64,000 bases of DNA, taken from Aschersonia sp. MBC 622 (lineage: Eukaryota; Ascomycota; Sordariomycetes; Hypocreales; Clavicipitaceae). Shown here piece by piece: positions 41,480 through 53,550 of the stretch. Made by a program: the position numbers and the translations under genes. The stretch is taken from contig JARJPL010000623.1 in the NCBI GenBank assembly GCA_030782805.1, forward strand, positions 1 to 64,000, written 5' to 3'. Within the stretch, counting starts at the first letter, position 1, and each line of letters opens with the position of its first letter. The notes under the pieces are model-generated. The model did no database searches. It had not been told where the DNA came from and saw only the letters and a program-made list of their open reading frames with translations.

Positions 41480-44400
41480 ATGCAATCAGTATCGCAGGCC
41501 CAACGAGGCTATTCACAACGGCGCGCCGATGACATGACTTCGCAATCATCCAATGGTCAGAACCGACCCATGTCGCCAAATGGAGTGTCATCCAGAGCCT
41601 CGACAGCTTCCATCAAGTCGTCGCAGAGCGCCAGCACCCGCCGATCGGCTCGAGAGGTTCGTTTTTGCACATCTCCCGGCCGGAAACGAGCACTGCGCGG
41701 CAGCAAAAGCTATCATGCATTCTGAAACTGACCTGATTGCCATAGACTGCAACTTCAAGCTCCAGTGTCCCACTGTCGCAAATCGAAAAGAGTGTCACCC
41801 ATTTACTCGTCGCTACCAAGCAGCTCCTCGAAACTCTGACACAATGGTCCCGCGGTCATGCGACCGACACTCAAGTCTCCGATGTCTATGTTCGTCTAGG
41901 CTACGAATTCAATATGGCCTGTCGTGCCTTTACCGCCATAAATGTCGACACATCCGACCTCGGCAACGTTCCCGATCTGCTTCGAAGCATTCTTGAATCG
42001 ACCCTGAGCCAAGAAGCCAGTGCTGAAAGCCTCGAACGATACTTGCCACGCATTAGAGATATCATCATCAACCTGCTCCATGGTCTCAAGCGGAAGCAGC
42101 AGCGTCTGCGTCAACGACAGGCCCGAGACAGGGAAGGCAGTGGCGGCCTCCCCGAGCGTACGACAAGTATGAGCACTATCACAAGTGGAAGTAGTGGAGG
42201 CCTTACCAACATGCTCGATGAGGGTCTCGAGTCCGGATACAAACAAGAACAACCTCGTTCAGAGGAACCCACGCCGCCAGGCCCTAGTTCTTCTCCCAGC
42301 CGTCGATCCAATGCGCCACGAGAGCCACCTCGCAATCCTTTCCAAGCGAATCGTTCACCCATTCAGAATGCGCCTTCTATACCACCGCCTTATCCCAGCG
42401 ATGAGGGCCAAATGCCTTCCGGACCTTCTTCAGAAGTAAATATCGAAGCTTTCCCGCCTCCTCCACCCCCGCCCCCGGAACCCCAGTCAAGCGCACTCGC
42501 GGCGTTGCAAAAGGGGGGTGATTTGGAAAGACGAGCTTCACGACGTTACTCACAATATCAAATATCGAAACACCTTGGTGCTGCCAATGCAGTTCCTATA
42601 CTGCCGCACCAAAACTCCCCTATACCCAACCGCGGCCGTAAGGAAGCACGAGAATCGTTGCACGCGGTCCAGAAACGCGAGTCAGTAAGGCACAGTCGTC
42701 AGTCAAACCAGTCCAAGTCTGCCTCCTCGCCAGCTCCAATGATAAATGAGGAACGTCCCCCGGAAACCAGAAATGGAGTTGACAGCCCCATGGTTCAGAC
42801 TCCCGAGGATAAGTACGCCGCAAGCGCTACCTTATCCAGCCCGGCCCCCGGGCCTCCGCACTTTTTGGATGAGCCAAGAACAGCCGAACCAGAACGAAAA
42901 GCAACTGAGCGGCCCGAACACTTGCCCGCTGTCCCAGAACCAAAGGCCGATTCGTATTTTCAAGTCTCGCCACCACCCACCCCGACCAAAGACTTGACTC
43001 TATTTCTTCAGTACAAGTCCAAGGTCAAAAAGATTTTGCTGCCAGAGGGCAGAAGTGAGCTTTCTATTGGACGACTGCAGCTCGCATTCATCGAAAAGTT
43101 CTCTTGGAATACACAGCATAACGGTACTGATCTGCCCGAAATCTACATCCAGGACCCTGTTTCAGGTATTCGACATGAATTGGAGGACCTTTCCGATGTG
43201 AAGGACCGGACTGTCCTCGTTCTAAACATAGAAGCTCTAGACGAGGTCAAGCGTCACATCGACGATGGCATCTCAGGACTGACTAAAATTGTGCAGGACG
43301 TTCAGCACAATATTCAAAATCAGGCGGCGACACTACAACAAGTTTCGGATAGGCAACAGGAAACTGCCGACGAGGTCGCTCGCTTGGCTCTGGCGCCGCC
43401 CGGTGCTGTGCAATCTGCCGACGGATCCAAGAGCGTTGTCGGCACCGGACCCAGGCTCGGCGCAAGCCACGTTAGGCAGATTCAGACTTTCCGCCGCGAC
43501 ATTGCGGTATTGCGACAAACGTATTCGAATTTTCAGTCCACAATGGAAGCCTCTATTTCTGCTGTGCGCCAGAAGGCTGCAAGCGTCAAGTCAGTAGCTG
43601 CGACCGCTTCTCAGCCTGATTTGGATGGGGATCCCGGATACTCATATGTCACGAATGGCCGCAAGAAGCTCAATGCCGATTCTGATCGGTTGGTTGGCAA
43701 GGTGGATGATCTCCAGGACCTTATCGAGGACATGCGCAAAGACGTAGTCCACAGAGGTGTCAAGCCGCTACCGCGCCAGCTTGAGTCCGTCAGCAATGAT
43801 ATTGCCGAGCTCACCAAGGCTCTCAAGACCATGGAAGACTACATGACTGAGGAGAAGCCTGTTTGGACCAAGATATGGGAAAAGGAACTGGAAGATGTGT
43901 GCCAGGGCCGCGATGAGCTGCGCCTTATGGAGGATTTGATGGTTGACCTACGTGATGACCTGGAGAAGGCTACAGAAACATTTGCCCTTGTCGAGCAAGC
44001 CATGAAGGAGCAAATGAAGGACAGCGGCGCCGGAGCCAACCCAGGGACGTCGCGCATTCTCGCCAAGGGGCTGAGCAACCTTGGCAACAGCCTCAATCAG
44101 AATGCCGCCAAGGAAGGTGTACTGGGTGAAGTGCGCGCTCTGCAGCCCAACCACGAAAACCGACTGGATGCGATTGAGCGTGCGGCGAAGCTCCGTCAAA
44201 AGGATCTTCAGAATCGCAGCGGCAACGAGCTCCAGCGCGAAATTGCCGCGTTTGTGAGCGAAGGCAAGCTTAAAAAGTCGGGCGGCTTTGAGGAGGTTGA
44301 GAGGGCGAGGCTGGCCAAGGACGAAAAGATTCGTCGCGAGGTCTGGGAACGCATGAATGGCATCGTTGCAGATGATGAAGGCGAATACGAAGACGAAGAT

Positions 44401-44580
44401 GAAGAAGAAGAAGAGGAGGAGGAGGAGGGGGAGGAGCTTGAAGGGGGTGAGGCTTTTGAAGATGCCGAGACTGGCGTGGCGCCGGCCGAAGGCGCAGAGG
44501 CGGAAGCCTCGGCGCGCCATTCGGGAGGCTCGACTCGTCACTCGGGAGGCTCGGCGGGCACGCCTACGAATAAAGAGTAA
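41480..44580 (+). CDS. BUD6: Actin-interacting polarity protein Bud6/Aip3
   Basis: Two exons, 41480-41656 and 41746-44580, joined across GTTCGT...TAG; 1003 residues. The N-terminal part after the join, SQIEKSVTHLLVATKQLLET and then WSRGHATDTQVSDVYVRLGY, is the Bud6 N-terminal domain. The middle 300 residues are S/P-rich with PPPPPPPEPQ. The C-terminal Aip3 region starts at KDLTLFLQYKSKVKKILLPE (about residue 415) and contains GRLQLAFIEKFSW, EIYIQDPVSGIRHELEDL and long coiled coils. The last 80 residues are a glutamate-rich tract followed by RHSGGSTRHSGGS repeats. Bud6 binds actin monomers and stimulates formins at polarity sites and septa; in filamentous fungi it acts at the polarisome and hyphal tip. 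The donor GTTCGT is unusual but phase and homology demand it. Confidence 0.92.
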
Positions 44581-45142
44581 TGCGCGACAGTTATTTATAC
44601 AAATGTCGGCGTCTTCTCGTCGCCTGGAAACCTTCTCTTTTCAGTGTGGGAGAGATCCATTTACATCGGTTAGCGGGTTGTGTTTGACATGGAGTTTATT
44701 CAGGGCTTGGAATCTGGTTGTTTAGAGGGAGGATGCTTGGACACGACGCGGAAGCAAAAGAGTCACCGCTGCTACACGGACGATTCTCTGTTGGTTTCTC
44801 ATTACTCTCCTTTAATACCTTGTTTGTAAGCATTTTCTCAATTGTATCCACAGATTTTTGAGATTTGCACTGTTTTCTGTTTTTTCCCTCTTTGTCGGTT
44901 CATACGTCCTTGTCGAATAGCTTGTATAGTTTCGAAAAAAGGGTGTGGGAAGGGAGGAGAATACCAAACAATACATAGGGTTTAGATTCATGGTAGTAAA
45001 TCAACATGTCACGTCCCCGGCCGGGTCCGTATTTGCATAATCATGGGGGCATAAATCTTCATTTCTACATGATAACCAAGGACATAAATTTTCTTCCCGC
45101 GGTTCCATCGCCATCCCTGCGTCCCATTCCACATTACCCCCT
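44581..45142. other. Convergent intergenic region
   Basis: 560 bases between the 3' ends of BUD6 and ELP1. T-rich and otherwise featureless. Confidence 0.45.
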
Positions 45143-48100
45143 TTACCCCAACAATGTAAGCTTGGCCATCTTGGCCAGCGCCGGAGGCTCCGCCATTCTC
45201 GACCTCGCCTCTGCCCACTCGGCGAGGACCGCGTCGCCGCCCCGAGCTCGATATTGCTCGGTGGTGGCGGCCGCATCCTCGTCATCAGCCTGCTGCTGCT
45301 GCTGGGCCGCGCCCGGAAAGACTTGCGCGACGGCCACCTCGGCCGCGTCGAGGACGTCCCTGAGCAGCGTCTCTGCGTTGCGGGCGCGCTCGGCCATGCC
45401 GCGGCGGACGAGCGCAAACACGAGACGCTCAACCTCGGCCTGCGCGGCGCCGACGCGCTCGACAAGTCGTCGCGTGCTGCTGACGAGGTACTCCTCCTCG
45501 TAGACGGTGCCCTTGCGGCCACGCGCGCGCTTCTTCTCCTCGCGCCGCCGGTTCTTGCTCGTCGCGCGGGAGACGCCCGTGCCGGCCGTGCCCACGCTGC
45601 CGGATTTGCCCGTGTAGCGGGTGAAGAGGCTCGCGCCGCCGGTGCTGAGGCGGGAGCTCGCCGCGACGGAGACGTCATCAGGGACATCGGCGCCGCCGGC
45701 GCGCTCGCCCTCATAAAAGGCCAGCGGGTCTTCGGCGGCCTTGCGGCGCAGCTCGGCAATGCGAGGCACCTGCGCGGCGATCTGGGCCTTGCAGTCGGCG
45801 AGGAACTCGGTGGTGCTGCCAAGGGCCTCGGCGAGACCCGCGTCGACGGCGGTCTCGAGGAGCTCGGGGCGGCGGTGCCTAGCAACAAGGCGCATGGCCT
45901 CGGCGAAAAAGTAGCCCTTGCAGAGGCACTTGATTGCCGTCTCCAGAGAGTCTAGGTAGTCGGCGTGGATCGTGGCCGCGGCGGCGTAGTCCTTGGCCTC
46001 CCAGAGCGCGTCGGCGAGGGCGGCGGCAAGCTGGCTCATGGCCTCGGGCGAGAGCGGCGGCGACTGCTGCTGCTGCGCGGCAAACAGGCACTCTTGCCAG
46101 CAGGCGGCGCCGGCGGACCGGTAGCAGCTCGTTGCCTTGACAAAGTCTTGCAGGGACTCGTAGGCCAGGCCGGCCTCGCGGAACGACGACGTTGCCTCAA
46201 GGTGCGCGGCGTAGAGGTTAGTGATGGCGCGCAGCCGAGGCTGGTCGTAGCGGTAGAGGCGCAGCGCGTCCTGGTAGAGCTTGTGCTTGGTCGTGTAGCC
46301 GCAAAACTCGTCAAACGAGTCGAGCGTTTGTAGATGCGCGAGTGCCTTGGACCTGCGGTCCAGGTGGTCGTCAATCTCGAACCTGCGCCGCACTTCGGGC
46401 AGCGCGTGGAGCGTCTGCATAAAGGGGAGGTACTCGCGGGGGTCGCGCTGCGACTGTTGAGCGACGAGGAGCGCCAGCTCGAGGTTGTACAGACCGAGCG
46501 CGTTCTCATAGAGCCGGTTGACGTCGACGAGGAAGCAAATGTGCTCAATGGCCTTCTCAGCGACCTTGGGGTCCTCCTGCATGAGCTCGTACACGAGGGT
46601 GAGACCGTCGTCGAGCGCGGGGGGGTTCTTGCACACGTGCGCGGTGATGATGTTTTGCAGGTTGGTGTTCTTGCGCGGTTGCAGGCCCTTGAGAAGAGCG
46701 TCGCAGACCGTGTTGACCTTGCCACCCGACAGCTTCGTCGCCAGACTGGCCTCCCCTTCTGAAAAAGGTACGCCGGCGGCTGATTTGTACCTCTTTGTAT
46801 CTCGATACATGGTTTGCGTGACGTCCTCCTCCTTGAGAGAAGAAAGGAAGAGATCAATGTAGGATATGTTGTTTAGCTGGTCCAGGAAAATGGGAACGGA
46901 AGCCAAAAACTGCTCAAACTTGTAGTCGCAGAGCACATTCATATCCACGCGCTGAGTTCTGCAGTAAGAAAAGGCTGCGCCATAGTCCTTGGCGTCAATG
47001 AGACGACGGATACCGGCGAGAACCATTGCACGGGGATAAATCGTCTCCAAGTTGCCTCGCGGCATTTGCAAGACAATGCTCATGTTTGTTGGCATCGCTG
47101 TGACGAGACGTGACCCCCGCTCGACGCTTCTACATCGTTCGTCCTTTTCTGGATCGTCACCAGGGACTTCCAAGTCTTCTACATCATCCATGAGATGAAC
47201 GTATTTGACGAAATGATTGCTGGTCGTAAAAATGAGGTGATGAGGTGTGAGAATAAAGGATGTGCAGTTCTTGGCCAACTGCTTTGTGTTTGCGTAAATG
47301 TGACCGGTTCGTGATAGACCAAATGCAATGACGGCATCGTCGCTCGACTTGTAAATCTCAAACGAAGGCAGCAAGGAAGGAAATTGGATTCTGAGCGGCT
47401 TTGCTGATGCAGCAGAAATTTGATACAGCTTTCCAGAAGCATCCTGGCCATATCCTTCGATAAAGGACCCGTCGTCGCACGTAGCTGTGCTCAATAGAGG
47501 AGTAGGGGCTTCCTTGAAAGCCTCTATGCTTTCATCGTGGGCGGCAATGGCGGCACTGACAAACTTGTCTCCCTGGTAGGCAAACACATTATATCCGACC
47601 GACGTCGCGACGATCCGAAGTGGCAAAAAGTATTCAGTAGGTTGCAGAGAGAGTAGGAGCTTTTTGGTCAGCTTCGGCCGACCTGCCCTGCTGTTGGTAA
47701 TGGGCAGATCGTAGAGATCAACACCTCGGTGGTGAAGAATGGCGAATGAGCTATTGCGATGGCCAAATGCAATGTCGATTGCCGATGACTCGGTCTCAAT
47801 ATCGCTAAAGGACATGGGTGGAGGCACGTTGGCAGTTTTAAATGGAGTGAATTTGACATTTGATCCATCTACCACGGCGACGGCACCGACATCATAGGGC
47901 TGCTGGCAAGAGCCTCGAGCACAATGCAAGACCTGCTCAGCCACAACAAGGCCGTTGCCAGTCGGAGATGCCAGTCGCAGCGCCCTTTCGGGATGCCATG
48001 ATAGTGTGGGAACACCGCCGGCGTCTCTTGGAATTTCCTGCTTCAGATACCAGTGATAATTACCCATGGTCCACAGTTGGACTGTTTCGCTAAGAATCAC

Positions 48101-49139
48101 CGCCAAGGTAGTTGAATCGGTGTTCCATTCTAGCTGAATGTTGGAGCATGCCGTCACGTCTTCGAGAGAAGATCGCAAAGTGAATTGCCCATGGCGAAGA
48201 CCGTTTCGTTCAAAGAACACGACGTCAATCCTGTCATGCAGTCGCTGAATGCCGGCCATCAGATTTCCAGATGGTCTCCAGCTGAGACTGCTCTCAAAGT
48301 GGTCGACCGGCTCGCTAGCGCTGTCAAGCTCACCTTCTCGAGAGTACACACGTATGACTCGACGAGACCCTTGTTGGACCGAGTTTATGGCGACAAAAGA
48401 GCCATCGCCACGCCAGCTGATTGTTGTAGCGCCGTTCTCGTGTTGGCTGGGAACACCTTCGTCGACTTTTTCAGGAATGGTAGGATCACGGAGAGCCTTG
48501 GCGCCTCGACCTTGAAACTGAGTTTCTTTCTTGCCCCAGCCGACGGAGACGTGTTTAGATGCCTGAAGGTCGTCCGCTGTCATGGCGACCTCGGCTACAG
48601 GGTCTAGGGAACTGCCCATGAAGATGGCATTGTTGGCCTTTGTGACAAGGAGGAGCAACTCCTCATCGGGAGACCACCGGGCTGCAGAGATGCCGTCGTC
48701 TATTGAGCCAACTATTTCGATGTGAGCATCTCCCTGGCCGAGCTGGTCTTCCTTGACGGTAATGATGTCGCCGCCCTCTAAAACAAGACATATCGTTGCA
48801 GTACCACCCAGATACTGGATGTTGAGGATCCTGTCTACTGCTAGATGGGGGTTTGGACTCGGAGCATCCCACTTGGTAATGAGGCGCTGTGATCTGGCAT
48901 TTATCAGCATCGACTGGTTCAAATATACATGGTTGTGTTGTGTTGTGTTGTGTTGTGTTGTGTTGTGTTGTGTTGACTCACAGATTGCGACCTTCAGAGA
49001 CACGGAACAGCTGAATGGTAGGATTCTCGGCTGTTGGACCGACAGCGCAAACAACCTCATCCGTGTCAGGATCCCAGCATACAGCGGTTACATCAGCCTG
49101 AGCTAGCCGGCCAAATCGAAGGTTTCTTAAGTTCCGCAT
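45143..49139 (-). CDS. ELP1: Elongator complex subunit 1 (Elp1/Iki3)
   Basis: Two exons, 49139-48982 and 48893-45143, joined across GTGAGT...CAG in phase 2; 1302 residues. The start MRNLRNLRFGRLAQADVTAV is typical of the family, and the join reads VSEGRNL-SQRLITKWDAPS. The first 730 residues form two WD40-type propellers (for example AARWSPDEELLLLVT, GVPTLSWHPERALRLAS). The second half is TPR-like helical, with YRDTKRYKSAAG and DQPRLRAITNLYAAHLEATS. Near the C-terminus the basic stretch SKNRRREEKKRARGRKG, followed by YEEEYLV, matches the tRNA-binding/nuclear-signal segment known in Elp1. Elongator (Elp1-6) makes the mcm5/ncm5 modification at wobble uridines. Intron 1 (88 bases) is half composed of a pentanucleotide repeat, see the repeat entry. 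Confidence 0.95.
48936..48975. repeat. Pentanucleotide microsatellite (TGTTG)8 in ELP1 intron 1
   Basis: Eight exact TGTTG units; on the gene's strand this is (CAACA)n starting immediately after the GTGAGT donor. It makes up nearly half of the 88-base intron. Confidence 0.9.
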
Positions 49140-50636
49140 CTTTTCCGTTTGATATTGGCGGTGGAACACGGTAGGGCGGCCGGCGCGAGCCGAGTCTAGC
49201 GTGAATTCGCCAGTCCGGTGGAAAAAGTTTGAAATACGAATAAAATTGTATGATTACATCCAAATCTCCTGTCAAGTCGGAATGAATCGGCTCGAGAAGA
49301 ACCAGAATGCGTGATGTGTGGGTGCGGTTGAGCCACAGCAAGGCAGGAAGTATCACCACCAGAAGCTCATCACCCGGGATGAGTTGTGGCGCTGTAAATG
49401 CTCATATTTTGGTGGTCTTGGGCGCTAGAGAGCCGCAAATATGGTGAATTTAGGCAGCAAAAATTTTTTCGTTACAGCGGACTTTAGGTGGGTAGGTCAC
49501 GTGGAGTCGCTCTTCATTTGACTCGTATAAGAAGAAGCAGTTTGATACAGCTAACAGGTGGTGCAAATGGGCTTTAAATTTCAGTCTTCATATGTGACTG
49601 GCTGTCTGCATCTGTCGGAATGGGATGGGTGATCAATGCATGCTCGCTCTGATCCTGTGGTGTCGCTTCATGGACAATCCGATAGAACCCGACTTATGAA
49701 GCACTTCGCCATCAGCCACAGTCAATAGCAGTCCAACCGCTATACCCTCAGTGGCAAAGGCGAGGAAAGTGGCGTCAGCTATTCCAGGAAACAGGAGAGA
49801 TACGGCGGAAAAGAAGGGGAAAAAAGCATAGCCCGCATATCTAGCGCTGCGCATCACATCTAGTCTGCTGCTCGAGCTGCATGCCGGAGCGCTTCTTGGC
49901 TTCCTATCGAGGCATAATTAGTAAAGCCGCTGCGGACTCGTACTCGAAGGTGAGTTGGTGAGCTGATGGATCTTCCAGGGCTCATTTTTGCCCGTTTAAT
50001 ACGGGGTGATTGCTGGGTCCTAGCGCTTGATCAACGTCCGGGGCAGACCTATCAGCGGCGTCGTTTTTACAAGCGGAACCGCAAAAAACACCCGATGCCC
50101 ATGGCAAAAGTCGGGATGACTCCCGCATCAAACAGGATCAATTCCGGAGGCCCATTTAGGTCCTCGAACAGCTTATCAGCGAACAGCTTTGCAAGTTACA
50201 AGTGCATGTCAAGTTTGGTGGCTGGCCGACTAGCCGCATCGCCTGGCACTAAATACTGCACCCAACGCCGTAGCCTCCCCCTCCAAGTCAGGGATGGTTA
50301 TAGCCGCTGCTCGCCGCCCACATCGGCCGACCCGAGGCGACGAGTCTTTGATTCTCTCTTTGCATCACCCTATTTAAGGCCTTTCCATTGCGTACGATCG
50401 TTTCTACTCCTGCCCTTTGAACTTGATCGAGTCTCGTTACAACACTTGATCTCTTCGACTGTCGATTACATACACTTCTGCGAGATCGGCAATCTCCACC
50501 CCCACCGTTCCCTGTTTGTCACTACTGGTCCGCTTGGCACGACACTGTCTCGCCTAGCAGAGCTTTAAATGCCAGCAACTTGCAAGGCATTGACAAAACA
50601 TTACCTTCATCTCGCCAACAGCATCACTTCGCCGAG
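49140..50636. promoter_or_regulatory. Divergent promoter region between ELP1 and the DUF3984-like gene
   Basis: 1.5 kb lying 5' of both neighbouring genes. The last 300 bases are a pyrimidine-rich leader (TTCTACTCCTGCCC, CTCTTCGACTGTCG), likely transcribed with the plus-strand gene. A 200-codon plus frame at 49966-50568 and a 74-codon minus frame at 49633-49857 lack recognisable motifs and are not called. Confidence 0.45.
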
Positions 50637-51734
50637 ATGGATCTGGCCTACAACCAGCACGCGGATCGTGCCCGCCGCAAGAACCGCTCCTCCACCAACA
50701 TCAACCACCTGACGCTCGCGCCGCTGACGGTAAAGCTTCCGCTCAACGACCCCGATTCCATCGCCGACCTGTCCAGCGGCCCCGTCATCTCGTCCTACCT
50801 CGAGGGCAAGTCGGCGCCCACGACGCCGCGCTTCCTCGGCCACGCCGCCGCCACGCCGCGCTCCCGCTCGCACCAACGCCACGGTAGCGAGTCCATGGCC
50901 AAAAGCCGCTCCTCCACCCATCTGCCCGGCCGCAGCAGCAGCAGCAGCAACAGCCGACATCCCGGCTCCGGCGCCTCGACGCCGCGCAGACGACGCGCGG
51001 CCGCGGACGAGCCGACCCTGACGAGCCGCCATCGCAACGATAGTGACTGGATGCTGCGCACCGGCGCCCTCATGAGCTCCGAGGCCCGCGAGTACAAGGG
51101 CCAGGCCTGGCTCGTCTCGCGTCAGAGCTCCACGAGCCTTGCCGCCATGCAGCGCCACCCGGACGAGGACGCTTTTGAGCAGGAGCTGGCCCGCGAGCGG
51201 CACCACCACCGCCGCGGCAGCTCCGCTGTGGCTGACGGCGATGACCTCTCCTCGCCCGCCTACAGCCGCCGCACAAGCCGCTTCGCCAGCCGCGCCCAGA
51301 GCATGGACCCCCGCAGCGCGGCCCTCACGCCGATGGATCGAGGCGCTGGCGGCAGCGACTCGTACTTTTCCGCAGACGCAATCTCGGGCCCCGACTTTGT
51401 CAACCTCGACCAGAAGCTTGAGGAGCTCGAGCGCGACGACGAGCTCGACGACGAGGCCGCTATACGCCGCCTCATGCGCGAGGGCAAGGCTCTTAGGGGC
51501 TCCTGGATCGCCAGCTTCATTGGCTGGTCCCTCTTTGAGGAGGACGGCGAGGATGACGAGGACGATGAAGAGGAGGATGACGAAGAAGATGGTGGGCGCG
51601 GCGTGCAAACACCAAGTCATGTTGAAGGCGTCACAAACATGCCGTCGGTAAAGCTGCCGCCGCCCAAAGAGGGCGAGAGCAGCTGGAATGATGCCGCTTG
51701 GCTACTGAGTCTTGCTTCAAAAGTTCTATTCTAA
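50637..51734 (+). CDS. Fungal DUF3984-like protein, largely disordered
   Basis: Single exon; start set at MDLAYNQHADRARRKNRSST (50637), because the 19 codons of open frame before it look untranslated. 365 residues. The N-terminal block STNINHLTLAPLTVKLPLND and ISSYLEGKSAPTTPRFL resemble a fungal-specific family that I associate with DUF3984; that label is from memory. Two further conserved-looking blocks are SDWMLRTGALMSSEAREYKG with GQAWLVSRQSS, and PDFVNLDQKLEELERDDELD. The end carries RGSWIASFIGWSLFEEDGED and a long acidic tract. The rest is S/R/A-rich low complexity. No catalytic motif or membrane segment; function unknown. Confidence 0.7.
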   Translation: MDLAYNQHADRARRKNRSSTNINHLTLAPLTVKLPLNDPDSIADLSSGPVISSYLEGKSAPTTPRFLGHAAATPRSRSHQRHGSESMAKSRSSTHLPGRSSSSSNSRHPGSGASTPRRRRAAADEPTLTSRHRNDSDWMLRTGALMSSEAREYKGQAWLVSRQSSTSLAAMQRHPDEDAFEQELARERHHHRRGSSAVADGDDLSSPAYSRRTSRFASRAQSMDPRSAALTPMDRGAGGSDSYFSADAISGPDFVNLDQKLEELERDDELDDEAAIRRLMREGKALRGSWIASFIGWSLFEEDGEDDEDDEEEDDEEDGGRGVQTPSHVEGVTNMPSVKLPPPKEGESSWNDAAWLLSLASKVLF

Positions 51735-52111
51735 CGGCCTTCTTTCTACACCCTGTCGTTTCTCCTTTTGTGTAGGTCTCTCTGTATTCACATCGGATTC
51801 ATGTATGCCGTATAGTAGCAGTCTTGGCGATGGGCTTGGACGGATGGGTGTTTTATTTTGTTCTTGGTTTCGTGCACATTATAGCACAGCATTAATATAG
51901 ATGAGTGAGAATCTACCGTCCAGAACTACTTCTTCTCCCAACATTCGCAGTCCATGTTATGTAGGCCTTTGATGTAAGCACCCACGGCCCAGTAACCAAC
52001 ACAGTGCTAATGCGACTGCGCTTCATGCTGCCCCGGCCTCCTTTTCTTTGATTTGCAGCGTGCTGCCGTGTGTTTTGAGCGCCAACTCAGTCGTCTAGCC
52101 TTTCGGAAACG
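51735..52111. other. Intergenic stretch before the TPR relic
   Basis: 3' flank of the preceding gene. I looked for NACHT/NB-ARC nucleotide-binding motifs (P-loop) that would belong to the relic downstream and saw none here. Confidence 0.4.
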
Positions 52112-53550
52112 ATGGAGGAGCTAGAGAGGTTGAATTTGATCGAGCAAGACAAGTTGAAGAGCATTCTCTCACTACGTCCCCTCGTCCGAGACGGATTCCG
52201 ATTCTTGACCTCTGAAGCAGACAAAGCAACGGTGCTTTGACAATGCCACATATTTTCTGTACGAAAAATTTCCCCATGACGGAGCCAAGACAGGTCAGCT
52301 CTGAGAGAGATGGGCCGAGTATAAAGAGTATCTACAGCATGTCTTGAGTGTCAGGGACCAATACTTTCGAGCGATGACAAAGGAAGAGTCATTGCTACCA
52401 AAGTTGTGGGTTTTGTAGGCTCCTCAAAAGCTTGACAGGGTATGTCCGTGTTTTATATTGATAGCCTTTTCCACCCTGCCCCGTCGCAGACGCTCACGAC
52501 TGGCAGCTTTCTCATCGAGTCTGGCTCCCATCAGGAGGTGGAGCACACCATTGAAGTAACCAAAGCTGCATTTGAGACTCTCGGAGAAGAGAACCAAGAT
52601 CAAGAGCTTTACTCTGAGCTATGTGCCTTGTCCGGATTGGCATACGCACATCGCGGGCTTTTCACCGCGGCACGCCCGTGGCTGGAGCAGGCACACCAGA
52701 TGCGGGCGGTAGCCCGACCCCTCGACAAACGTGAACTAAGCTGGGCAGAGGTCAACCTGGCAAACTTGGAGAGATTGGCTAGCACTTATCAGGCGTAACT
52801 GGACGGGCAAATGAAGGCGTTCCAACCCATCAAGCCTTCAGCAGCAATGCTTCGCCTGCTCTACGCCCGCGGACCGTCTTTTGCCAAAACATGGGACGTT
52901 TCAAGTATTTCGTGGATGCTCACGCCGAGGCGCACATCCGGTGCCAGGTCGCTATCGATCTCCTTGCCAAGCATAGTAAGTAGCGTTCTTGCGCCCGACT
53001 TTTCTTTTGCAAAGATGTGAGGGTTAAGAAGCTGACCGTGGTTTGCCACAGCAACCTATTTCGTGCGGGGAAATGTCAACCGCGCAGAGAGCGACTTCGA
53101 AGAAGCACAAGCGAAATTTTTGCGCGCGCAACGGGTGTGGCTCAAGGGCAGCCAAATGCCCAATCATCACCTTATTGGTGCATGCTTGTACAAGATCGGC
53201 TGCGCAGCCTTGGATGCAGGCCACGTGGGATTATCCGTGTCAGTACATTGGCGACGCGGGAACACAGAAAAAAAAAAAGTGGTGAAGCTAACCGTGACGA
53301 TAGAAGGCATCCGGAAAAATCTCTTGAGATGCCAGCACTGGATCAGCATGTTCTGCAAGGGGACTACGCAAGAGTGCTGTACAAGCTCTCCGTTGCGCTG
53401 AGAAGTTGCGGATTTGATGACGGGGAGGCCGGGAAGAGAATGAAAGAGGCACAAGCTATTGCGTGGACGTGTCTAGGTCTGAAGAAGGATGCGGCGTTTG
53501 TCAACGAGGAGAGGACGTTTGATGGGCTCGTGTACATTTTGTGGCGGTAG
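52112..53550 (+). pseudogene. 5'-truncated, decayed TPR-repeat gene, probably an NLR remnant
   Basis: A series of plus-strand fragments in changing frames reads like one protein: MEELERLNLIEQDKLKSILS (ending at TGA 52238), then after a shift CFDNATYFLYEKFPHDG, in-frame stops TGA at 52302 and TAG at 52416, ...VLSVRDQYFRAMTKEE. An intron with intact borders and phase (52440-52489, GTATGT...CAG) leads to TTGSFLIESGSHQEVEHTIE and ELCALSGLAYAHRG, broken by TAA at 52796. A second intact-looking intron (52976-53051) leads to VRGNVNRAESDFEEAQAKFL and LIGACLYKIGCAALDAGHVG; the last part reads DYARVLYKLSVALRSCGF to the stop at 53548. The order (winged-helix-like segment, then degenerate TPR units) is that of the C-terminal half of fungal NB-ARC/TPR receptors and related proteins. 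The nucleotide-binding half is absent. Confidence 0.62.

Noticed and set aside
49966..50568. 200-codon plus-strand frame upstream of the DUF3984-like gene
   Set aside because: Runs through a pyrimidine-rich leader, lacks protein-like periodicity.
50607..51620. 337-codon minus-strand frame over the DUF3984-like gene
   Set aside because: A, G, V and R-rich mirror frame; no recognisable motif.
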